Shown piece by piece: positions 58,594 to 64,000 of a stretch of 64,000 nucleotides of DNA. The notes under the pieces were generated by a model, which ran no database searches, had not been told where the DNA came from, and saw only the letters and a list, made by a program, of their open reading frames with translations. The position numbers were made by a program, and so were the translations under genes. Position 1 is the stretch's first letter, and the number at the start of each line of letters is the position of its first letter. Source of the stretch: Parerythrobacter lacustris (GTDB lineage: Bacteria > Pseudomonadota > Alphaproteobacteria > Sphingomonadales > Sphingomonadaceae); the NCBI RefSeq assembly GCF_024626475.1, contig NZ_JANKHH010000002.1, positions 1 through 64,000 of the forward strand, written 5' to 3'.

Positions 58594-58676
58594 TCGCAGC
58601 CCTCCCGCATCGTGACAGTGTTTGCGGCAGGTCTCGCGCCTTGTGGTTGCGCAGCGCACGACCTAAGTGACCCTCC

Positions 58677-59429
58677 ATGGCAGGTGAAATTCTCGACAAT
58701 CGCGGGCGCGGCGACGCCAGCTGGAATTGGCCTTCGATCCATCCGGAAGGTCGCAAGTTCGGCATTATCGCACTGGCCATCAGCCTGTTCTTCCTGCTGA
58801 TTATGGACTGGGAAATTGTCGGCTGGCCATTGCTCGGGCTGACCGCTTTCGTGTTCGCCTTCTTCCGCGATCCCGAGCGTGTGGTGCCGCAGGGTGATGA
58901 CGTCATCGTTGCGCCCGCCGACGGGCTCGTGTCGCTCATCGCGCAGGTCGAACCACCACGCGAACTGGTGGGTGACGATGGCCTAGGCAGTGCCGGCCTT
59001 ACGCCCTTGCCGGTCACGCGCGTGTCGATCTTCATGAGTGTGTTCGACGTACACATCAATCGCGCGCCGATCTCGGGAACGGTCAAGCGGCTGATCTACA
59101 TGCCGGGAAAATTCATGAATGCCGATCTCGACAAGGCGAGCGAAGAGAACGAGCGCCAGCACATATTGATCGAACGGCACGACGGGCTCTTGATCGGGTT
59201 TACCCAGATTGCCGGGCTGGTGGCGCGGCGCATCGTGCCCTTCGTGAAGCCGGGCGACATACTGGCTGCGGGCCAACGCGTGGGCCTGATCCGCTTTGGC
59301 AGCCGAGTCGATGTCTACTTGCCGACGGGCACGGATTCGGCAGTGCTGTTAGGGCAGAAAGTTGTTGCCGGTGAGACTGTACTGGCGCGCATTGGCACGC
59401 AAAAACTGATCGAAGGGGTCGCACAATGA
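58677..59429 (+). CDS. psd: Phosphatidylserine decarboxylase
   Basis: A 250-residue membrane-associated pyruvoyl enzyme that turns phosphatidylserine into phosphatidylethanolamine. The self-cleavage site is [10 protein letters not shown] (about residues 203-212), where Gly-Ser is cut and the Ser becomes the pyruvoyl group. Other conserved parts are [22 protein letters not shown] and [13 protein letters not shown]. Two helices near residues 25-60 anchor it. Length fits the shorter, archaeal-type class. Its stop overlaps the pssA start (ATGA), so the two pathway enzymes are translationally coupled. Confidence 0.96.
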   Translation: MAGEILDNRGRGDASWNWPSIHPEGRKFGIIALAISLFFLLIMDWEIVGWPLLGLTAFVFAFFRDPERVVPQGDDVIVAPADGLVSLIAQVEPPRELVGDDGLGSAGLTPLPVTRVSIFMSVFDVHINRAPISGTVKRLIYMPGKFMNADLDKASEENERQHILIERHDGLLIGFTQIAGLVARRIVPFVKPGDILAAGQRVGLIRFGSRVDVYLPTGTDSAVLLGQKVVAGETVLARIGTQKLIEGVAQ

Positions 59430-60295
59430 GTGATGACGAGGGCCTCGGCGAAGTCAGACTCGGCCCCAAGGCTGCGGAGGACGAGATACCCCGGCATCGC
59501 GGCAAGAAGCAGGTGCGCGGGTTGTCGCTGCGCGCGGTCCTGCCCAATGCGATCACCGCCGCGGCGATGTGCTCGGGTCTGACGGGCATCCGCTTCGCTA
59601 TTGCCGAGAACTGGGCGGCAGCGGTTTTTGCAGTGATCCTCGCCGGGTTGCTGGACGGAATGGACGGGCGGATCGCCAGATTGCTCAACGCGCAGTCGCG
59701 GTTCGGTGCAGAACTGGACAGCCTGGCCGACTCGTTGTCGTTCGGCATCGCTCCGGCGATCATTTTCTACCTCTGGACCCTGCAGGACTTGCCACGCATC
59801 GGCTGGTTCGCCTCGCTCGCCTTTGCGCTGTGTTGCGCGCTGCGATTGGCGCGGTTCAACGCGCAGATCGACACCGACGAGCAACCGCATAAATCGGCGG
59901 GCTTCCTGACTGGGGTCCCTGCTCCGGTCGGCGCGGGGCTGGCGTTCACCCCGTTCTATCTGTGGATGGCGACAGGGGACGAGTTGTTTCGTGAACCGGT
60001 CATCAACGCCGTTTGGATGGCGGTCATCGCGTTCCTGATGATCTCCAATCTCGCGACATTCAGCTGGAGTTCGATCCGGCCACGCAGGAACGTACGGCTG
60101 GAACTAATCGCATTCGTCGGCATTCTTTTCGCCGCGCTGCTTATGGAGCCGTGGTGGACACTTACGGTAATCTGCGCCGGCTACTTGGCGCTAATGCCCT
60201 GGGCATTGATTCGCTATGGCCGGATCAAGCGGCAACGGGCAGTTGCCAACCAGCCTGTACCGACACCACTGGACGTAAGTCACCTGCCTGATTGA
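59426..60295 (+). CDS. pssA: CDP-diacylglycerol-serine O-phosphatidyltransferase
   Basis: A 289-residue integral membrane enzyme that makes phosphatidylserine from CDP-diacylglycerol and serine, the step before Psd. The CDP-alcohol phosphotransferase signature is complete: [20 protein letters not shown] (about residues 76-95), followed by LAD, giving DG..AR....G...D...D. About seven to eight hydrophobic helices follow, which fits the family. A small gene of unknown function on the other strand overlaps its last 71 bases. Confidence 0.95.
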   Translation: MSDDEGLGEVRLGPKAAEDEIPRHRGKKQVRGLSLRAVLPNAITAAAMCSGLTGIRFAIAENWAAAVFAVILAGLLDGMDGRIARLLNAQSRFGAELDSLADSLSFGIAPAIIFYLWTLQDLPRIGWFASLAFALCCALRLARFNAQIDTDEQPHKSAGFLTGVPAPVGAGLAFTPFYLWMATGDELFREPVINAVWMAVIAFLMISNLATFSWSSIRPRRNVRLELIAFVGILFAALLMEPWWTLTVICAGYLALMPWALIRYGRIKRQRAVANQPVPTPLDVSHLPD

Positions 60296-60482
60296 TCAAA
60301 CGCAACGCAGGGCGCGCCGCGACTTCAACCACCGTCACTCTTGCAACGGTAACCGGAACGAAGGCCATCTCGCGCGTCAGGCGGCGGTGGGCATTTCGCC
60401 CACGCACCGCGCTGTCGGCAAGAACGACAGTTGCCGCGATCGCGCTTCCGCCGAACAGGACAATCAGAGCAAATTCGAGCAT
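60225..60482 (-). CDS. Small single-helix membrane protein of unknown function
   Basis: An 85-residue protein with one N-terminal hydrophobic helix (ALIVLFGGSAIAATVVLADS) followed by a basic stretch and beta-like strands. It overlaps the 3' end of pssA in the opposite direction by 71 bases. I chose the ATG at 60482; a start at 60509 is possible. The hydrophobic helix and basic flank look like a genuine membrane protein, but the overlap and modest ribosome site lower my confidence. Confidence 0.5.
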   Translation of the reverse strand: MLEFALIVLFGGSAIAATVVLADSAVRGRNAHRRLTREMAFVPVTVARVTVVEVAARPALRLINQAGDLRPVVSVQAGWQLPVAA

Positions 60483-60826
60483 GTCTTTAATCTTTCTCTG
60501 CGTGCCCACAAAGCCGTTGACAGGCTTTGGGTGACCTGTGGATAATGTTTGCCGACGAGCATTCGATCCATCGGAATCGCAGTGTTCTCTTTTTGTTCTG
60601 ACCCGTCAAGCGCTTTTTGCGCCCGATGCCCTGTCGCTTGCGATGAATTGAGGCTGGATTTCTTGCTGTAGGGGCGCTAAGGTGCCCGCGTTCGCAGTCG
60701 GAGCGGCGTGTTTAGCGCATCCCGTCGGCGGGCAAATTCACATGGAAAGCACGCATCACCGGTGCCGCAGAGGGGTCTCCTCACGGTTCCAGCTTTCCAG
60801 AGGCATAACCGGAAGGGAATTTACCT
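60483..60826. other. Intergenic region with the rpsB promoter and long leader
   Basis: 344 bp with no gene. It contains the rpsB promoter (60517-60546) and about 270 bases of untranslated leader, which includes several short GC-rich pairs near 60735-60800. Leaders of this length before rpsB often carry an S2-responsive control element; I cannot draw a reliable fold for one here. Confidence 0.6.
60517..60546 (+). promoter_or_regulatory. Sigma-70 promoter of the rpsB-tsf operon
   Basis: TTGACA (60517-60522) and GATAAT (60541-60546) are separated by 18 bases. The -35 is perfect and the -10 differs at one base. Strong ribosomal-protein promoters have this form. Confidence 0.75.
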
Positions 60827-61579
60827 ATGGCGGCTCCTACCGTCACCATGCAGCAATTGATCGAGGCCGGCGCACATTTCGGCCACCAGACCCACCGCTG
60901 GAACCCGCGGATGAAGCCGTACATCTTCGGCGCCCGCAATGGGGTCCACATCATCGACCTGTCGCAGACCGTGCCGCTGTTCGCGCGCGCGCTCGACTTC
61001 GTCCACCAGACCGCACGTTCGGGCGGCAAGGTCCTGTTCGTCGGCACCAAGCGCCAGGCGCAGGAGCCGATTGCGGAGGCTGCGCGCGCTTCGGGCCAGC
61101 ACTTCGTCAACCACCGCTGGCTCGGCGGCATGCTGACCAACTGGAAGACCATCAGCGGTTCGATCAAGCGCCTCAAGACCCTCGAAGAGCAGCTTTCGGG
61201 CGAAACTTCGGGTCTGACCAAGAAGGAAATTCTCCAGCTGACCCGCGAGCGCGACAAGCTCGAAATGTCGCTCGGCGGCATCCGCGACATGGGCGGCATT
61301 CCGGACGTGATGTTCGTGATCGATGCCAACAAGGAAGAGCTGGCGATCAAGGAAGCCAATGTTCTGGGTATTCCGGTCGTCGCCGTGCTCGACACCAATG
61401 TCGATCCCGAAGGCATCGCCTTCCCGGTGCCGGGCAATGACGATGCGGCCCGTGCCGTGCGCCTCTACTGCGACGCGATCGCGCAGGCGGCGAGCACCGG
61501 CAAGGGTGCCGGCATCGTCGATTCGGGTGCGGATGTCGGCGCGATGGCCGAACCGCCGGTCGAAGCGACCGCCGAGTAA
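60827..61579 (+). CDS. rpsB: 30S ribosomal protein S2
   Basis: A 250-residue ribosomal protein of normal length. Family landmarks are [20 protein letters not shown] (about residues 7-26), [36 protein letters not shown] and [18 protein letters not shown]2 binds the junction of head and body of the 30S subunit and helps recruit S1. A 113-bp gap with a stem-loop separates it from tsf. Confidence 0.98.
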   Translation: MAAPTVTMQQLIEAGAHFGHQTHRWNPRMKPYIFGARNGVHIIDLSQTVPLFARALDFVHQTARSGGKVLFVGTKRQAQEPIAEAARASGQHFVNHRWLGGMLTNWKTISGSIKRLKTLEEQLSGETSGLTKKEILQLTRERDKLEMSLGGIRDMGGIPDVMFVIDANKEELAIKEANVLGIPVVAVLDTNVDPEGIAFPVPGNDDAARAVRLYCDAIAQAASTGKGAGIVDSGADVGAMAEPPVEATAE

Positions 61580-61628
61580 ACCAGGTGAATTGGCGGGCGT
61601 GAAACGCGTCCGTCACATTCCTGCTCCA

Positions 61629-61665
61629 GCGCGCCGGAGACCCCGACCCCTCGGGCCCGGCGCGC
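61629..61665 (+). terminator. Stem-loop between rpsB and tsf (possible attenuator)
   Basis: A perfect 9-bp GC stem, GCGCGCCGG/CCGGCGCGC, with a 19-base loop lies between rpsB and tsf. No T-run follows, so full termination is unlikely. Partial termination or RNA processing that adjusts the S2 to EF-Ts ratio is a reasonable reading. Confidence 0.55.
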
Positions 61666-61692
61666 CCGAATTATTGAAGAAGGACTAGACCA

Positions 61693-62619
61693 ATGGCGAA
61701 TTTCACCACCGCCGACATCAAGGCGCTGCGCGAAAAGACCGGCGCCGGCATGATGGACGCCAAGAAGGCGCTGACCGAAACCGACGGCGACATCGAAGCC
61801 GCGATCGACGCGCTGCGCGCCAAGGGCCTCGCCACCGCGCAGAAGAAGTCGAGCCGCACCGCTGCGGAAGGCCTCGTCGGCGTTGCCGTCAGCGGGACCC
61901 GCGGCGTTGCCGTCGAAGTCAATTCGGAAACCGACTTCGTTGCCAAGAACGACCAGTTCCAGGACTTCGTCCGCAAGGTCACCGATGTCGCGATCGGCGC
62001 ATCAGCTGACGATGTCGACGCGCTCAAGGGCATGGCCTACCCCGATGGCGGCACCGTTTCGGACAAGCTGACCGATAACGTCGCGACCATCGGCGAGAAC
62101 CAGCAGGTTCGCCGGATGAAGACCGTCGAAGTCGCCAGCGGCATGGTCGTGCCCTATATGCACAATGCGGTTGCGGCCAACCTCGGCAAGATCGGCGTGC
62201 TCGTCGCGCTCGAGTCCGATGCCGGTGCCGACGTGCTCGAGCCGCTCGGCAAGCAGATCGCGATGCATATCGCGGCGGCTTTCCCGCAGGCGCTGAACGC
62301 CGATGGCCTCGACGCCGACCTGATCGAGCGCGAGCGCAAGATCGCCGCCGAAAAGGCTGCCGAGAGTGGCAAGCCCGCCGAGGTCCAGGCCAAGATGGTA
62401 GATGGCGCGATCAACAAGTTCGCCAAGGAAAACGCGCTGCTTAGCCAGGTCTTTGTGATGGATAACAAGACCCCGATCGCGGACGTCGTTGCCAAGGCGG
62501 GCAAGGACGCGGGCACCTCGATCGTGCTCAAGGACTATGTCCGCTTCCAGCTCGGTGAAGGCATCGAGAAGGAAGAAAGCGATTTCGCGGCGGAGGTGGC
62601 CGCAGCCGTCAAGGGCTGA
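61693..62619 (+). CDS. tsf: Translation elongation factor Ts
   Basis: A 308-residue nucleotide-exchange factor for EF-Tu. The N-terminal UBA-like domain reads [27 protein letters not shown]. The core has [19 protein letters not shown], the conserved TDFVA motif that contacts EF-Tu, and [13 protein letters not shown]. Length is typical. It is the second gene of the rpsB-tsf operon and is followed by a strong terminator. pyrH, its usual neighbour, is not seen. Confidence 0.98.
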   Translation: MANFTTADIKALREKTGAGMMDAKKALTETDGDIEAAIDALRAKGLATAQKKSSRTAAEGLVGVAVSGTRGVAVEVNSETDFVAKNDQFQDFVRKVTDVAIGASADDVDALKGMAYPDGGTVSDKLTDNVATIGENQQVRRMKTVEVASGMVVPYMHNAVAANLGKIGVLVALESDAGADVLEPLGKQIAMHIAAAFPQALNADGLDADLIERERKIAAEKAAESGKPAEVQAKMVDGAINKFAKENALLSQVFVMDNKTPIADVVAKAGKDAGTSIVLKDYVRFQLGEGIEKEESDFAAEVAAAVKG

Positions 62620-62640
62620 GCTGGCCCTGCCGTCAGAGTT

Positions 62641-62673
62641 GGGCCGTCAGGGTAAGCCCTGGCGGCCCTTTTC
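62641..62673 (+). terminator. Rho-independent terminator after tsf
   Basis: A 12-bp stem, GGGCCGTCAGGG/CCCTGGCGGCCC with one G-T pair, and loop TAAG are followed by TTTTC. It ends the rpsB-tsf transcript 21 bp after the tsf stop. Confidence 0.9.
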
Positions 62674-62939
62674 ATTTCCGGTATCGCTGCGAGCCCGGGC
62701 CAGAGGCGACGTCGAAAGGCGACACTAAGGCGACACCAAAACCATACACCGCGCTGAGTGAGGTCGTTGTGGAATTGCGTCACGATTTCAAAGAGCAGCA
62801 AGAAAGCTAGCAGCGGAGGGGGATGTAGGAAAATGATTGTTTCCTCCACTGCAGGAACTCCCGCACGATGGCGGTCCAGATATGGGCAGACGATACCCTT
62901 TCCCGCCGGCCGCGAATCCGCCGATCGCAGGCGAATCGC
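62674..62939. other. Intergenic region between the tsf terminator and the metallophosphoesterase remnant
   Basis: 266 bp. I see no gene. GGCGACA-like units recur near 62710-62735, and AGGAAA-N7-TTTCCT forms a small dyad at about 62827-62845. Minus-strand open frames here have no protein-like features. Confidence 0.5.
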
Positions 62940-63300
62940 CTATCTCACCGCGCGCGCGGCCTGAGGCTCCAGTTTCACCAGCCACACCTGCGGCTGGGTA
63001 AACAGCCGCATCGGGAGCAGGCTGGTGCCGAGACCTGCGCCCACCACCAGCACCTTGCCCGCTTCATCGACCCGCCCGCAAGAATACCGGTCGCCATAGT
63101 CGGACATCGTCGCAGGCGCGCCGCCCCACGGGTAGGCGATCTGGCCGCAATGCGTATGGCCCGCGAGCACCAGCGGCACCGAATTGGGGACGTTGGGAAA
63201 CGGGTCGGGGCTGTGGCTCAACAGGATCCGCGCGCCTCGCAACCGGTCCATCGCCGCAAGTGTCGCGGGCAGGTCGTCGCGACCGGTTGCTGGTGTCTCG
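62940..63300 (-). pseudogene. 5'-truncated metallophosphoesterase (YkuE-like)
   Basis: The C-terminal third of a calcineurin-like phosphoesterase is preserved: GRDDLPATLAAMDRL, ILLSHSPDPFPNVP, then AGHTHCGQIAYPWGG with the GHTH metal motif, and SLLPMRLFTQPQVW near the end. The N-terminal metal-binding motifs (DxH, GDxxD, GNHD) are missing. An ATG at 63389 opens the frame, but the residues before about 63300 (IIARVNVWYQDTSDTVF) do not resemble the family and lie in AT-richer DNA. The gene was probably cut by insertion of the right-hand segment and is not functional. Confidence 0.75.
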
Positions 63301-63377
63301 AATACTGTGTCCGACGTATCCTGATACCACACATTTACTCTGGCGATTATGCCCAAGGTGCGCCGGTGGAGTGACGG

Positions 63378-63396
63378 CCTTGAATTCAATTCAAGG
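63378..63396. promoter_or_regulatory. Perfect 19-bp palindrome CCTTGAATTCAATTCAAGG
   Basis: Perfect 9-bp arms around one central base, in AT-rich DNA about 145 bp before the ATP-grasp gene. Typical size for a dimeric repressor operator. Confidence 0.5.
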
Positions 63397-63456
63397 ATAG
63401 AGGTAAAGAGAATCGTTCAGTCTGATTCCTTTGCTTACCTTTTGCTCGATTGCCCG

Positions 63457-63476
63457 ATAGAATATGCGTATTCTAT
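63457..63476. promoter_or_regulatory. Perfect 20-bp palindrome ATAGAATATGCGTATTCTAT
   Basis: Perfect 8-bp arms around TGCG, 64 bases before the ATP-grasp gene start. With the dyad at 63378 it suggests tight control of the gene to the right. Confidence 0.55.
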
Positions 63477-63539
63477 GATTGAGCATGGCCGGGCATGCAT
63501 TTTTGGGGCCGACGAAGGCCATTTGAAAAAGGGTCGCAA

Positions 63540-64000
63540 ATGTCTCAGTCTGTCGTGATTGTCGAGCCATATTCCAGTGGCGCACTCCTTGCCGAGCGCT
63601 TTCGACGATTGGGATATCAATGTATCGCGCTCCACTTGCGACCTCTTAGCGGTACTCTATCCGCTTCCTTCCGGTCGAATGATTTTGTCCGCTCGATTAC
63701 TTACACGGGTCGCCCTGAAGAACTGTTGCGCGAGTTGGGCGAGTTCGAACTTGCGGCAATCGTTCCAGGTCAGGAGGCTGGTGTCGATCTCGCAAACGCG
63801 ATGAGCGCGCAGCTCGGATTGGCGCACAACGATCCGGCAATGGCCTTTGCCCGGCGCGATAAATACAATATGCATCAGGCAATCAACGCAGCCGGATTGC
63901 GTAATATCGATCAGATCAAGGCGAGCGATTTCAGCGAGGTCGAAAGGTGGCTGACCGCCCGAAGCTCTTGGCCGGTCGTGATCAAGCCGGTCTTATCGGG
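63540..64000 (+). CDS. ATP-grasp domain protein, N-terminal part (runs off the window)
   Basis: An open frame from the ATG at 63540 to the end of the window (153 codons, no stop) encodes the start of an ATP-grasp enzyme. Residues 1-85 look like the pre-ATP-grasp domain (VVIVEPYSSGALLAERFRRL, ELAAIVPGQEAGVDLA). The conserved FARRDKYNMHQAINAAGL (about 103-120) and WPVVIKPVLS near the end, with the Lys that binds ATP, follow. This resembles L-amino-acid ligases that make dipeptides or peptide natural products, but the specificity part lies outside. DNA is AT-richer than the core genes, two palindromes lie upstream, and the gene is the first of an acquired segment. Confidence 0.85.
   Translation, partial: MSQSVVIVEPYSSGALLAERFRRLGYQCIALHLRPLSGTLSASFRSNDFVRSITYTGRPEELLRELGEFELAAIVPGQEAGVDLANAMSAQLGLAHNDPAMAFARRDKYNMHQAINAAGLRNIDQIKASDFSEVERWLTARSSWPVVIKPVLS

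Noticed and set aside
62535-62849. Minus-strand open frame across the end of tsf
   Set aside because: It runs through the tsf terminator hairpin and coding end; not protein-like.

Overview
The window comes from a GC-rich alphaproteobacterial chromosome, most likely a sphingomonad of the Erythrobacteraceae (Erythrobacter/Altererythrobacter/Qipengyuania type). The evidence is strong G/C third-position bias, a TonB-dependent receptor, DUF6456 and GTA-type holin genes, an accB-accC pair beside aroQ, a WalW-like deacetylase, and sphingomonad-style palindromic repeats. Most of the window is ordinary core chromosome. Both ends look like edges of acquired DNA.

Layout. 1-572: AT-richer edge with the start of a leftward gene and a broken membrane/beta-domain gene. 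0.6-7.6 kb: EttA, a TonB receptor, an M28 peptidase and a MATE exporter. 7.7-15.5 kb: three tRNAs, a WalW-like deacetylase, an unusual histidine kinase, an Lrp regulator, aroQ-accB-accC and an isolated GTA-type holin. 15.8-18.7 kb: yajC-secD-secF. 18.7-25.4 kb: an XRE regulator and glycosyltransferase diverging from a DUF6456 gene, then a uup-like ABC-F gene carrying two in-frame palindromic inserts, and an amidohydrolase. 25.6-33.4 kb: SIMPL protein, PepSY plus two-component system, PilZ protein, surface lipoprotein, esterase, chorismate mutase and polyprenyl diphosphate synthase. 33.5-47.3 kb: hrpB, a complex I subunit, two DGECDD-repeat proteins around the SRP RNA, dnaX-ybaB, an aldolase-family gene, a putative zinc protease, lon, hupB, a lipoprotein, a TrmH methyltransferase and tRNA-Tyr.

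47.6-57.4 kb holds the most intriguing locus: five same-strand genes for exported proteins. Two are small DUF11-type proteins, one is a small beta-rich protein, one is a 1687-residue protein with Ig/DUF11 modules and a C-terminal outer-membrane-barrel-like region, and one joins a P-domain-like region to DUF11 modules. I read it as an uncharacterised cell-surface system. It is followed by a FabH-like synthase and psd-pssA (phosphatidylethanolamine synthesis), then rpsB-tsf.

After tsf the conserved gene order stops. A 5'-truncated metallophosphoesterase remnant is followed by AT-richer DNA with two perfect palindromes and the start of an ATP-grasp ligase gene that runs off the window.

Other points worth checking are a 13-bp dyad shared by the holin and XRE upstream regions (possible GTA-related regulation), five inverted-repeat elements of at least four types, and local A/T-ending codon patches inside dnaX and lon.
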